Assembly (NCBI GenBank): GCA_023091665.1
Contig: JALJCQ010000015.1
Location: forward strand, 1,364,001 to 1,428,000
DNA from: Pythium myriotylum
Taxonomy: Eukaryota > Oomycota > Peronosporomycetes > Pythiales > Pythiaceae
Direction: 5' to 3'
DNA: 64,000 bases
The first letter of the stretch is position 1; each line of letters begins with the position of its first letter. Both the position numbers and the translations under genes were made by a program. The notes beneath the pieces are model-generated. The model was not told the DNA's origin. It saw only the letters and a program-made list of their open reading frames with translations, and made no database searches. Positions 50,601 through 60,491 of this stretch are shown piece by piece.

Positions 50601-53583
50601 AAAGCACTCCCAGCTGCGATAGACGATGATCCAGCTCGCTGAACATCGTCGCGAAGATGTACGAGCTCTCCAGAGGCAACTGGAACGCGATCTCGCTGCC
50701 CACGTTGCTCAACACATTCACGTTCGGAACAAACGACTTGATGAGCTGGATCACCTCGTTGTCATTGCACGCCTTGTCGTCCTTCACCACCGTCAAGTTG
50801 TACCCAGCGCCGTATCGGTTCTTCAAGAACAAAGAAGAGCCGCAGCAACGAAGCTCGCCCTCCGACATGATCGCAATACGGTCGCCCAAGATGTCGGCCT
50901 CGTCCATGAAGTGCGTCGTCAGCACCATCACACGATCGTTGCGGTTGTTCAACAGAATCTCCCACGTGCTGCGACGACTGTATGGGTCCATACCAGACGT
51001 CGGTTCATCCAAGAACACCAGTGAACTATCGCCAAGAAGAGATATCGCCACCGACAGTTTACGCTTCATGCCACCCGACAACTCGGACGACTTCACATGG
51101 CGCTTCTCCGTCAAACCAACCTCGCGAATCTGCTTGTCGACGATGTCTTTCACCTCGCCCTTCTTGTACCCCTTGATGCATGCAAACAAAATCAGGTGCT
51201 CTTCCACAGTCAGCTCCCCAAACAGCACATCGTGCTGGAAGCAGATACCCAACGACTCGCGGATCTCGTCCATGTCTTCTGTGAACGAGAGACCCTTGAA
51301 CGTGGCTGTGCCTGACGTAGGAGCGATCATTCCCGTGAGCATCGAGATCAACGTCGTCTTGCCTGCACCGTTGTGACCGAGCAAACACGTGATCTGGTCC
51401 CTGTACATGGTCAGATCCAGTCCTTTCACAGCGACCTTCTCGCCGCCTGGCACGGAGAAGACCTTGCGGATGCGTTGGACCACAAGTGCCTCGCCATTTC
51501 GCTCTTGCTCGCGGAATTCGGCGCCGACAGGCTCGATTACAGCGCCATTCACATCCACAGCCACCAGTCCACCGTCAAGAGGCTCGGTGGGGGCAGCAAC
51601 GTGGCGAGCTCTGCGGCTTCGCCAATAGGACGGTGACACTGGGAAGTACCACGGAAGAGTCGTACCGTAGTCTTTCGGGACAACCTTCTCGAAGTACAGT
51701 CCAAGCAGGGTGTAGATGATTGTGTCGATGACGAAAAACATCAGTGTCGTGCTGAAGCGGAAGTTCTCGTTCAACGTGCTGATGTTGGAGAACGTGACTC
51801 CTTGACCCGTGGCTTCAAGGTTAGCGACGACTGTGACTCCAAGTGACAACGCAACCGGCGAAAGCAGACACCCCATAGCTTTCGTGTTCTCTGCGGTCTG
51901 CTCTGAGAAGGATGTCGACACGAAGTACATGACGAAGAACAAAATCATGCCAACGAATGAGCCTGAGCGAGCCTTGCTGAAGATGGTGCTGATCATGTAT
52001 GCGAAAGCCAGCACACTGAGTCCAAAGAGGTAGAAGAAGAGGAACATGACGATCACGGAGCTGTTGGCGAACAAGCCAACGAGGCCACCGAGGGTCTGGA
52101 TGATGGCGCCGATGAACAGAATCAGTCCGTACGTGATAAACCACGAGATCACGATAGCCTTCTCCTTCACGCCGAGAATCTTCATAAACTCACGCATACG
52201 CGACTCCTTCTCTTGGATGAAGACCACAAGCACGCGGGAAAGGCAGTAGAGGTAAGACAAGATGAACACGATCGCGAAAACATCCTTGATGCTGTCGTAG
52301 AAGCTTGAGCTCACGAAGGCATCGATCGGGAACGGTGCGACAGCGCTTCCTAGGTACGGCTGGGGCGCCTGGCGAAGAGGTCTGAGCAGCGCCGCAGTCG
52401 TCGTGGCAGGAGCACTAGCAAGTGCCTGGGTCAGTGAGGACACGTTGAGACTGCTCAGTGCCAACTTGATGCGAGCGTCGTCATCGAGAGAATCCAAAAA
52501 TCGCGTGTCCAGTTCATCAGACGACGGCGCAGTCGACCGAGTGTTCTGGCAGGTGCCTGTCGTGGTCTTAGAGGCAGCATTCCACGTCGGCATGCAAGTG
52601 ACGAAGCGAGTAACAAGGGTCTGTAACGCCATAAACCCATTCACGGCGTAGCTGGAGTAATACTCCACTTGGATCTTCTTCTGGAACGCCGAGAACGCCG
52701 CCGGATCTCCGTTCGTGCGTGGCACAGCGCCAGAGTCAGCATCGAAGTCGCGAGTTGAGTTCATGCGGATCGTGTACTCGATCGACGTGAACTTTCCAAC
52801 GTCAGAGTCGCTCGGTGACTGATCAAACACAAGAGCAGCGTAAATCCGAGGGTTGTTGATATCACCACCGTATCCGTCGCTCTTGACGTAGGTCTGCAGG
52901 GCGTCGGCCGAATCGAAAAACACCACGCTGTCACGTAGCGAAGGGATTGCCGGTGCGGATGAACCGTTCGTGAGGGCGATGCGCGGGTACCACAAATCCA
53001 TGGTCTGCATGAAGTACTCTCGGGTGAAAGTCGTGTCTGGGGCGATGGCGATCTTGTATGGGACCACTTTGCCGGCACAGACATCCGGTACCTTGTTGGG
53101 AGACGATGCGTTCGTGCTGACTTGTCCGAGCACCGTGACGCCGCGCGTACAGGCTGCAAGGTCGCTGTCCGACAGTTCGAACAATTTGAGGCCGTCCTTC
53201 ATCGACTGCAAGCCGAGCGTGGCTAGTATGCCTGTGAGCGATGTCTCGTGCATGTAGAACTTGGGGATGACGGTGAGAAGCGGCGAGGTGAGAAAGCTGC
53301 CGCTAGTCTGGAATAGATCGTAGGACGTGCCATCACCGGAGGTGTCGCTCCAGCCGGACGACACGTCGACGCTGTCGGTCTGGTTCTTGAGCACGCTGAG
53401 CATTAGCACGAAGATGAAGGGGATCGCGACCTCGAGCAGCGTCGCGACCGGGTGGCGTTTCTTGAGGACCCAGTTCTTCCACAGCAGCGTGCGCACGAAC
53501 ATGAACGTGGTTCGCCGCGCCGACAACGGCTGTGGGGCGCCCGCGACCTTGGCCAGCTTGCTGGCGGTCGTGGGCGTCGACAT
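47689..53583 (-). CDS. ABCA-type full ABC transporter
   Basis: Single exon, 1964 aa, with the ABCA order TMD1-NBD1-TMD2-NBD2. First span near residue 45 (LLEVAIPFIFVLMLSVL), a 350-residue extracytosolic loop, then five spans around residues 430-640. NBD1: Walker A GHNGAGKTT near 734, signature LSGGMKRKLS near 836, Walker B LVFLDEPTSGMDP near 855. The second half repeats this, with spans near 1105 and 1310-1500 and NBD2 Walker A GINGAGKTT near 1588, signature LSGGNKRKLS near 1686, FLDEPSTGMDP 20 residues later. Both ATPase sites look intact. ABCA proteins move lipids across or out of membranes. A 119-bp copy of this gene's 3' end exists at 60889-61007. Confidence 0.93.
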   Translation of the reverse strand: MSTPTTASKLAKVAGAPQPLSARRTTFMFVRTLLWKNWVLKKRHPVATLLEVAIPFIFVLMLSVLKNQTDSVDVSSGWSDTSGDGTSYDLFQTSGSFLTSPLLTVIPKFYMHETSLTGILATLGLQSMKDGLKLFELSDSDLAACTRGVTVLGQVSTNASSPNKVPDVCAGKVVPYKIAIAPDTTFTREYFMQTMDLWYPRIALTNGSSAPAIPSLRDSVVFFDSADALQTYVKSDGYGGDINNPRIYAALVFDQSPSDSDVGKFTSIEYTIRMNSTRDFDADSGAVPRTNGDPAAFSAFQKKIQVEYYSSYAVNGFMALQTLVTRFVTCMPTWNAASKTTTGTCQNTRSTAPSSDELDTRFLDSLDDDARIKLALSSLNVSSLTQALASAPATTTAALLRPLRQAPQPYLGSAVAPFPIDAFVSSSFYDSIKDVFAIVFILSYLYCLSRVLVVFIQEKESRMREFMKILGVKEKAIVISWFITYGLILFIGAIIQTLGGLVGLFANSSVIVMFLFFYLFGLSVLAFAYMISTIFSKARSGSFVGMILFFVMYFVSTSFSEQTAENTKAMGCLLSPVALSLGVTVVANLEATGQGVTFSNISTLNENFRFSTTLMFFVIDTIIYTLLGLYFEKVVPKDYGTTLPWYFPVSPSYWRSRRARHVAAPTEPLDGGLVAVDVNGAVIEPVGAEFREQERNGEALVVQRIRKVFSVPGGEKVAVKGLDLTMYRDQITCLLGHNGAGKTTLISMLTGMIAPTSGTATFKGLSFTEDMDEIRESLGICFQHDVLFGELTVEEHLILFACIKGYKKGEVKDIVDKQIREVGLTEKRHVKSSELSGGMKRKLSVAISLLGDSSLVFLDEPTSGMDPYSRRSTWEILLNNRNDRVMVLTTHFMDEADILGDRIAIMSEGELRCCGSSLFLKNRYGAGYNLTVVKDDKACNDNEVIQLIKSFVPNVNVLSNVGSEIAFQLPLESSYIFATMFSELDHRLSQLGVLSYGVSVTTLEEVFIKVAEASDEENQHTLNKNAREVLSDDPSPYLLASEDRNEEIRGKEGSMFSSHLHALLLKRFRIAKRDRRMLIFSTFLPVLLLLAGLALLKGANLASSDPKLELNTADFPMSDQSPTPFVCAADGDAWCSSMVKTYSGAKIEQIGREALSLLDSTNPTVFGVPYTIPADNTSESKHFALSLGMELYNRGYGKNDHAMVEDQVGAYLIHGDSSQNILGYNIFVNTTAAHGAPIFKALADQALYRFFASNATSGDASSFTLKVNNHPLPLSASSKALFSSFMSFSACLFIVIAFTFFPASIVVFLVKEKQAEHNAKHQQLVSGVSLAAFWLSNYIWDLIMYIVPCVAALAMIQLFNVSSFTGKDCSTCADSTFAAVILLFVLFGLAICPFTYCMSYLFKEHASSQTYTIMINFIIGVVLMVVSFVLDQIDSTKDVNKYLVFIWRLSPLFDLGNGLLSLTMNDITSILDTDKTINSPFSGDLMGFELAYLLVFAIVFSILAVGIDFAMTFPKIKDMTSGDHSVEQEQYEEDADVAREAERVLSGAADGEAVVLKRLRKMYKGGKVAVRDLSFGLKRGDCFGFLGINGAGKTTTMKMLTGDVVPSSGTATLSGFDILTQQMDVRRQIGYCPQFDALFELLTVREHLELFARIKGISRADLDNVVTGKIHQLNLAQFEHKLAGSLSGGNKRKLSVAIAMIGNPQIIFLDEPSTGMDPVSRRFMWDVIAGISTRSKSATIVLTTHSMEESEALCSRVGIMVGGRMRCLGSVQHLKNRFGDGLVFDVKMTAPDAEELATLSQELFGGFDDNRSTFVTQMELEDKCHAFGSREYAERITASHPTGYSLAAALERDGFIRAPAFCSWLVEERRFDALSEFLSKSFGHKNVVVMERQNDFCRFKLRGSNEQLKLSKVFERIERVKTSMHIREYSVSQTTLEQIFNQFASQQAEEQGVARGMMAPTTTA

Positions 53584-54512
53584 TGTCGTTGGGACCTCGT
53601 GGGTTGGCTGCGGAATTGGAAATGAGTAGGTTGAGTCATAAATCGTCGCGGACTCGTCCAGGCGCGGAGCGAGGCGGCATCTTCAGCATCCGAACGTCAG
53701 GGGGTTGGGGAGAGGTGTTAAAATGAGGTCATTGGCTGAAACCACCCGATTACGCGTCGAAACGTACCCGCATCTAGGACGAATCGCCACCGATGAGTCC
53801 ACGCTGAAAGATGTTAGAACCGGTAACTACAGGTGATATCGCGCCATCGACTACCCGCGTCTGTCCTCCGAGCAGCTCCGAAGCGGCCATTTGGGTCTCT
53901 CAAATCAGCACTCGCCAGACGCGACACGCGCGTGACGTGACGCTCCGCGAGTGAAAGTTGCGCAACGAGACGGCAAGGAAGACGCGAACTTAACGTCTCA
54001 GCGTGGCCGGCTCGCCGTCGGGTGGGGCGTTCAGTCACCCGATAAGATTCTCCTCGTGGTGTCCCATGATTAAACAACCACTCGGCCCTCGCGCCGACCT
54101 CACTGAACCGCCACACGCGACGAACTTAACGTCGAGTGTCCTACGCGATCACGCGCGATATGGTCGCGAGTCGGTGATTACCGCAATGGTGGACTCGTTG
54201 AAAATGGACTGGCTCTGCACACTTCATGTGCCAGTGTAGCCATGTGGAGGAAGCCCACTGAAGAGCGCATGTCTCATTCGACCCATCAACTCGGATTAGC
54301 GCCGCGTGTGGAGCGTGGAAATCGCCCTGCTTCTGTTCCCTTGCTGCACTAGCTTTGAAGTTGACGCACGGCAGCTATTACAGTAGCTGCTGCGTGACAC
54401 AACACAAAGGTCGCGAAGTAATCGCCGTGGACGCTTCACGAGCTTCATATCGCGATCCACCCAGAGGTCGTTGTGGGTGTCGCCAGGAATGCGACCTGCA
54501 TGGTTCCAGATA
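53584..54512. other. ABCA promoter region and spacer up to the MULE
   Basis: 929 bp without a convincing gene. A 13-bp direct repeat CGAACTTAACGTC occurs near 53986 and 54121, and TGACGTGACG near 53934. The last nine bases (54504-54512, TTCCAGATA) are the left copy of the MULE target-site duplication. Confidence 0.5.
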
Positions 54513-54600
54513 GGGGAAATTGCTAATCGGTACCCTAAGTTAACGGGAATTTGCGAATCAGTTCCCTGTGGTTTGCACAGTTGCAAATCGGTACGTGGGT
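54513..54600 (+). repeat. MULE left terminal inverted repeat with internal sub-repeats
   Basis: Starts GGGGAAATTGCTAATCGG at 54513. Inside it a roughly 31-bp unit recurs three times: TTGCTAATCGGTACCCT (54521), TTGCGAATCAGTTCCCT (about 54552) and TTGCAAATCGGTACGTGG (about 54583). Such iterated units at a terminus may be transposase binding sites. Confidence 0.8.
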
Positions 54601-54799
54601 AACTGATACAGTACCGGTTTGAGACGGTACTTTGAACAATTGAGAGAAGCTAACTAACATCAGTTAATTTGGATTGCGCGATGGTGTATAAAATGGCGGC
54701 AAGTGTGATGGGATCATATCACAATCAAATACCCATGTATGATTGGATAAAATGTAACGTTTGAGTGAGTCAATTGTGGATTGTGAGTTCAGAGGCATG

Positions 54800-55500
54800 A
54801 CACTGCATGATCGGCTCACGCGCCAGTCCAACAGCGACGGGCTCGTTCCTCAGTTTCAAGGTCTTCTCGGTCAGACTCATGAACCAGCCAATACTCTGCC
54901 TCCTGTCAGCTCATTCACGAGAGTGCTTGTTTTTGAAGCAAGTTCCAAAGGCAATCCCGGCCATGGGGGCACAGGAGCGACCACCGTACAAGTCACAAGT
55001 GCGGGATCCAGCTCCGAGGTCCTTTGGAGTTCTGCGGTCTGTCTCACAGACCTCACCACCGCCATCAACCAAGCAGCCTACCGTGGACTCCTGGAAGAAC
55101 TCCAACCCGCACACGCACATCACAACGGCTGGCGCGACCTCACGGTCATCGGAACCAACAGGATCATACCCCGGCAGCTCCGTGAGTATCGGCCGCCACA
55201 GGCTGTCCTCCCACCAAGCGACGTCTCGCCGATATGGCTGGGGTCCCTCATTGGTATCACTAAGCGAGGGCTCACAACGCCATGGCCGCGACGCTGGCCA
55301 CCCATATGACGGACACTGCCCTCTCGAGTCAAGTCCGTCAAGTCCGTCACCCCAGCGGCAAGCCCTACCGTGCAGACCTGCCCCAGCTTGCCGCTTCCGA
55401 ATTACACCCCTGGCTCTTCAGCCGTGTTGACCCACAGTAAGCTCTGGAATGCACAGAGCTCCAGCTATTAGGGTGCCTTTCTCAATAGACTTCATCATCA
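54800..55500 (+). pseudogene. LINE-like RNase H fragment inside the MULE
   Basis: Translated in two frames (shift near 55290) this region parallels the RNase H part of the copy at 61.5-63.0 kb: LLGQTHEPANTLPP, RVLVFEASSKGNPGHGGTGA, VLWSSAVCL, LTVIGTNRIIPRQLREYRPPQ and, near the end, AASELHPWLFSRVDP. It ends in the same terminus, CTCAATAGACTTCATC at 55481. The first catalytic Asp is replaced (FEASSKGN instead of a DGGS-type motif) and the second also (IGTN for GDS). It is either a LINE insertion into the MULE or captured sequence. Confidence 0.7.
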
Positions 55501-56478
55501 TCATTGCGTGGTGGCGGTCGTTGTGGCGGTACATACAATTCAATAGTTTACCCAGCGACGCCGCAAGGAAAGCGCATACAATGCGAACACCCACAAAAAC
55601 CTCTTGATCTTGGGAAAATCGAACTGCTCGTCCATAACAAAAGGCACATGGGTGACTAAAAGCGTGAAGGTAGCAGATCCAACAACAGCGTACTGCATGT
55701 ACTTGTTTGAGAGCAAACCGACGAAAACATGATTCGTGAAGCTGCGAGAAGTGTATGCCCGCAGCATCCCCATAGTAGTGATGTCGCTGCGTCGTTTACG
55801 TCTCGTGTTGCTCCTATCACCATCTTGATCTTTTTTCTTCTAATGAAGGGTCGCTTTCTAACTGTGATGGCGACTGATCACAGTTGCCGCGAAATGCACC
55901 AATTCGACATTCGACATACAAAGGTCAAGTGTTTTGGTTTTGTCACACTCTACATTTCTGTAAGTGTGATCGAATTCAATCACACTCCAGTTCTAAAGTC
56001 TACCAGCAAATCACAGTCACAGCAGATGTAATGGTTTATCCATCGCTGCGTTATGCTCGTGTTGAGGGTTCAATTCCTGCAAAGGACTTGGTTTATCCCG
56101 CTTCATGCCGTAAGATTCGGTACACATACGTCCGCCAAAGACCGTTCCGTACTCCCTTGTGCTCGTCAGACTCGCCTGAACCGCGTAGCAAGCCCGTGGA
56201 GTCAGGTCTTAGGTTAGGTACGGGGATCATCCTCCAATGTGGTACGGTGGCAACTTGAATGGGAGAAAAAGGACACGAGAATCCAGTAGAAGCACAAGAA
56301 AAATATCGTTTTGCTTGTTTAGTTTAGAATGTAAGTTTTATGCACGTATGTTGAAGTGGAGTGGTTCCTGGGCCGGACTCTGTACTGCTCCCACGGCCCA
56401 TCAGCGCTCGTTCAAATCTTGTAGACCAGCAAGTCAGTGAAGTCCGTCACTTTGATCATTCTTTGCGCACTTACCGAG
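55501..56478. other. MULE interior without recognisable gene
   Basis: About 1 kb between the LINE fragment and the 3' end of the MULE transposase frame. Only short unrelated open frames; no domain recognised. Confidence 0.4.
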
Positions 56479-58473
56479 TCATAGAATTGGTTCTGGGTTC
56501 ACTATGCGATCCAGTGACCACATCGAGCAAGAGACATCTTCCACGTCATCAGCTTCAACTTCCTCGCCTCGATCGTCATCAACTTCAACTTCAACTTCCC
56601 CAACACGGTCGACGTGTTCTCCATTTCCAAGATTCCCGTGACCTTCAACGTTGACCGTGGCTGCTCGTGTAGTATAGGTGTCTTGTTGAGTTGATATTGG
56701 TGTTGCTGATGCATTCGAGGTGGCCTTCACTAACTCGCGCTGTCGACTGCGCCTGTCACACGTTCTGATGTTGTGACCCCTCTCTCCGCATTTCGAACAA
56801 ATCACAGGGGACTCGGCCCTCGGTATCTCGCCGCGCGATCGGATCCGCACTATCTTTGGTCGGCCAGCCGTTCTATACGAGACTGGTGGAAGTGTGACTC
56901 CGTCTTTTTTGCACTCGCTGACGTCAATGGGTACAATGTACGGTTGAAGAGCTTGAGATACAGTCCTGTGCCTGTACAAATGTGAGACGTGCTTCAGGAA
57001 CTGAAAACGCCGTTGGAGACAGACAGCCATTGCATGGACACATGGGTACCGAAGTTCTTGCCACACCTTGCAGCTGCATTCCTGCTTTTCAAGGTCGACG
57101 ACCCGAAATATACCGATCTTACGTTGCACCTCGAAGAGATTGCCGTTTCCCGGAACGACTAATCGTCCCCTTGCAGATGGTTGGATCTTCTTGAGCTCCG
57201 TCTCTAGCCAAGGGACAACTTCAAGCTCTTCAGCAACAGCGAATCAATCGCGTAGCTTTCCCATCCTCTCCATAGTTCTACGCGTCACATGAACGAACAC
57301 TGCAAAGTGGGCAAGCTGACTGTCCTTTCCGATCCAGTTGTTCATAGACTCGGCGGCGTTCGATGTGACGATGCCGAATCTTGGAACCGGAAACTGCGCA
57401 GTAACCCACTTCGACATGTCCGTGTCAACCAAATACGCACGCACACCGGAATGTAGCCCGTCGATCACAGAGAGGCAATCTTCGACCTCCTCTGCAACGG
57501 CTGCTTTGGCGAGAGCGTGGATCTCTTTGCTCATTTTGACGTGGAACTTGCTCTGAACGTTCCGCTTGATGTGGACAGAGCAGTAGGAGTGATGGGCATC
57601 AGGGAGTTGGACCTGAACCGCTGGAATGAGTCCTTTTTCTCGGTCGCTGACGACCACAAGCTGAGCAACAGACTTGAGATGGGGCATGCCCTCGATTGCA
57701 GCTTCAAGGAACCAGCTCCAATCCAGGCCGTTCTCTTCACGGTTTGAAATTCCGAAGCCCGCAATAAGAATGTCAAAGTTTCCAGTGACGACCGAAGCCA
57801 CATACAACGTTCCTTTAGCTTTCGTCTTCAGATGACACGCGTCGAGAGCAAGTACAGGAAGCGTATATTGGATGACCGTGTCGAAGGCTCCGTGTACAAC
57901 ACAGGCGCGGCTGAAGTGGTTCTGTTCGTCACGTTCGAACCTGGTCGCCGTACCGGCGTTGCACGCCCTTAGACGATCCAACCAGTCACTGATGAGCATA
58001 TAGCTGTCCTTTCCGTGTAGCGTCGCGGCTTCAAGGACCGCTCTTCGGGCTCTCCACACCATGTGACCTGAGACATCGAGGCTGTGCTCCTTGAGTAAAT
58101 GTCGCTTCAGCTCAGATGTAGATGCTCTGTTCTCGGTCAGCTCCATGTGTTTCTTTACAATCGGAAAGATGACACTGAGAGACACAGTTGATGTATTGCG
58201 TTTTCTGTGACGATTTTTCTCGACAAAAACCATAGAGTGTTTGTCGATCAGCTTGGTGATGTACACCTCACTCTCGTCCTTTTTCTTGTTCGCGAGGAGG
58301 AGGAACGGGCAGTCAACGTGTTCAGAGCAGAGAACCTTCAGTCGCCGCTTGGAATCCGTTGGCTTCACGTTCCCACACCCAATTGAAGCGAAGTGTCTGT
58401 TAACTGCCAAGCGGAGAAGAGACATGGAGTCGAATGCCTTTCCCTCAGCTAGTTCTTCGCTGGAGACTTCCAT
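56479..58473 (-). pseudogene. MULE transposase, broken by one in-frame stop
   Basis: A frame of 664 codons is continuous except for TGA at 57244-57246 (codon 410). Before it: an N-terminal FLYWCH/WRKY-like zinc region (LRLAVNRHFASIGCGN, CSEHVDCPFLL), then the MULE transposase core VLALDACHLKTKAKGTLYVA, ENGLDWSWFLEAA, LVVVSDREKGL, AESMNNWIG, giving Asp, Asp and a late Glu for catalysis. After the stop the same frame continues to a SWIM zinc finger (CSCKVWQELRYPCVH) and a CCHC knuckle (CSKCGERGHNIRTC), ending in an acidic tail. The two halves together are a typical MULE transposase length. One nonsense change seems to be the only lesion; readthrough cannot be excluded. Confidence 0.88.
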
Positions 58474-58550
58474 GGTGCTGGTAGAGTCTCCTGTGTTATG
58501 GTGCGTGCGACCGACTCGTCGTTGAAGTTCTTCCTACCCAATGCAACGTA

Positions 58551-58675
58551 TTGGACCAGTATAGTGCATGGCCCCAGTTTAGTGCACGGTGAGAGGTTAG
58601 AGCCAATCACGCTACGGAATTGGTCCATTTGGCGCGTGTGATTGGTTCGTCATTTTTGGACCAGTTTTGGGCACG
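58551..58675 (+). repeat. Subterminal repeats of the pogo-like element
   Basis: Three related motifs in direct orientation: TTGGACCAGTATAGTGCA (58551), CCAGTTTAGTGCACGG (58574) and TTGGACCAGTTTTGGGCACG (58656). A further copy lies inverted near the right end (60219-60239, reading on the minus strand TTGGGGGACCACTTTTGTGC). They probably form transposase binding sites. Confidence 0.65.
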
Positions 58676-58761
58676 ACAGAATCAATTTTCGCAACACAAT
58701 ATCAAATTCCAAAGATATGTGGTTGTGAGTGACAGTCTTGTGGTGTGAGGCCCAGATCAAC

Positions 58762-60210
58762 ATGGGGAAGCCTCGCGGTCGATACACACAGCTCGAGCTC
58801 CGTGATGCCCTCAATCGGGTCAGTTCCGGTGAGAAACATGCTCACGTCGCGGCGACGTCGCCCGTCAGTTTGCGTGCTTTGTTTAAGAAGAAGAAAGAGC
58901 TTGAACAGAGTGGCAATCTGTCGGGCAAACGGCGTGGCACGAAGCCAGTGATTCCGGACGAGATCGAACGAGACATCGTGGAGTGGGTTGCGGCTATGCA
59001 GCGTGCTGGAATGCCTCCAACAAGAAGGGAGGTAATCCACCGTGCAAACGAGATCAAGCGACGCATCGAATCCGTGCCTACACGTTCGGTCGCAACCAGC
59101 CAGCCACTTACATCAGGTTGGTACAAGCGCTTTCGAGGTCGTCACCCCGAGCTCGCTAGCCGTCGAGCTCAGCCACTCGCCCGTGTTTGTCGTGCCGTCG
59201 ACACCGACCTGGTGTACACGTTGTTCGGCACTCTTGCCAAGCTCGTAATTGAGTGTGGCATTGGTCCAGCTCGCATGTTCAACATGGACGAGACATCGTT
59301 TTCTCCGGACACCACGAGTAAGGTGGTTCTTGCGATGCGAGGATCGCCAAATGTGTGGACAAAGGAGATGAAAGCCAGCTTTCACATGACGATAGTGGCA
59401 GGCATCAGTGCGTCTGGATTCGCGATCGCACCTATGATCATCGTACCAGGCAAGCGAGTGCTCAAGACTGACCTCGCGGCGTTGTCTATCCCGAACACCT
59501 GTCTTACTGGAGTCCCCAAGGGCTTCAGCAACCAAGATGTGTTCAAGCTGTGGCTGCGCCATTTTCAGCAAGACCTTGTCCGTCACCGAGTCGAATTCCC
59601 GGTCATCCTCGTGCTCGACAACAGCTCGACACACGTCACACCAGGTACTGCTTTATGTTCACATTTTCAAATTGTGTCTGACTTTGAACGTGAACATGCA
59701 TTTGTAGAGTCTGTCGATATGTGCATCGACCTCGGAATCCTGCTGGTCGCTCTCCCGCCAAACGCAACGCACCTGTTCCAACCGCTCGATGTTGCAGTGT
59801 TCAGAGCATTCAAAGGCAATGTTCGAGACGCGTTGGAGCGTTTGATGTTCACCACGGATGCGTGTACGGTCACCAAGCGTGACGCCATCGTAATTGGCTC
59901 CAAGGCATACAAGAGTGCCATCATCGACAGTCCAACCAGCGCTGTGAGTGGCTTTGCGACAACGGGCATATACCCGCCCAGTCTACCCAGGATGCTCAGT
60001 CGTCTCAAGCTGTCGAAATCGGGTGGGGTGCGCGGGGAAATCAGGACAGCTTCATGGCTGAAGAGAAAGCAGGTCGAGGTGAGAGAAGAAGTCCTTTTGC
60101 TGCCCCCTGACCCCAGCGACAGTTCGAAAAGGGCAGCAAAGAAGCGGCTGACAGTAGACATCGCTGGTAGACTCGTCACGAAAGAATTGCTGCAGCAATC
60201 GGTTGTCTAA
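58762..60210 (+). CDS. pogo-like DDE transposase
   Basis: Exons 58762-59644 and 59708-60210; 461 aa. The 63-nt intron (GTACTG...TTTGTAG) is a multiple of three with no stop, so the frame also reads through; splicing restores DNSSTHVTPESVDMC, the usual sequence around the second Asp. Start MGKPRGRYTQLELRDAL gives a helix-turn-helix of pogo/CENP-B type; a second (REVIHRANEIKRRIES ... GWYKRFRGRHPEL) follows. Catalytic triad candidates: Asp in FNMDETSF, Asp in ILVLDNSSTH, Asp in HLFQPLDVAVF. The frame is undamaged. C-terminus is basic. Outside coding, only ends of about 200 bp and 230 bp remain to the termini. Confidence 0.88.
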   Translation: MGKPRGRYTQLELRDALNRVSSGEKHAHVAATSPVSLRALFKKKKELEQSGNLSGKRRGTKPVIPDEIERDIVEWVAAMQRAGMPPTRREVIHRANEIKRRIESVPTRSVATSQPLTSGWYKRFRGRHPELASRRAQPLARVCRAVDTDLVYTLFGTLAKLVIECGIGPARMFNMDETSFSPDTTSKVVLAMRGSPNVWTKEMKASFHMTIVAGISASGFAIAPMIIVPGKRVLKTDLAALSIPNTCLTGVPKGFSNQDVFKLWLRHFQQDLVRHRVEFPVILVLDNSSTHVTPGTALCSHFQIVSDFEREHAFVESVDMCIDLGILLVALPPNATHLFQPLDVAVFRAFKGNVRDALERLMFTTDACTVTKRDAIVIGSKAYKSAIIDSPTSAVSGFATTGIYPPSLPRMLSRLKLSKSGGVRGEIRTASWLKRKQVEVREEVLLLPPDPSDSSKRAAKKRLTVDIAGRLVTKELLQQSVV

Positions 60211-60491
60211 TACATCGTGCACAAAAGTGGTCCCCCAATAATTGAGCCTTGGTACGTCCAATTTTCGATGAGCTGTAACTATGAACGAAATGAAGATGGA
60301 ACAAACTGGCAGGTGTTCTGGCAATGACCGATATCCGTAGATTCTACCAATCACCATCTCTTGAGGCAGATCGAAGAACTCTGATTGGGCGAAAGGATTT
60401 CCCAACCATCCTCAGATCGTGCACTCTACTGGTCCAATACGTTACCCATTATTAGATCCGGATGTAGCCATCTCACCCGCCAAAAATGTCT

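Larger units (their letters stand above)
58549..60439 (+). mobile_element. Nested pogo/Tc1-type DNA transposon, possibly intact
   Basis: Element 58551-60437 (1887 bp), flanked by TA on both sides (58549-58550 and 60438-60439). Terminal inverted repeats read TTGGACCAGTATAGTGCA on the left and, reversed, TTGGACCAGTAGAGTGCA on the right: 17 of 18 match. It carries one transposase gene. It sits between the MULE transposase start codon (58473) and the MULE right terminus, so it landed in the MULE promoter region. Confidence 0.92.

Noticed and set aside
55540..56031. Short open frames in the MULE interior, one with a hydrophobic stretch
   Set aside because: Under 105 codons each, no domain, and located in non-conserved transposon spacer.
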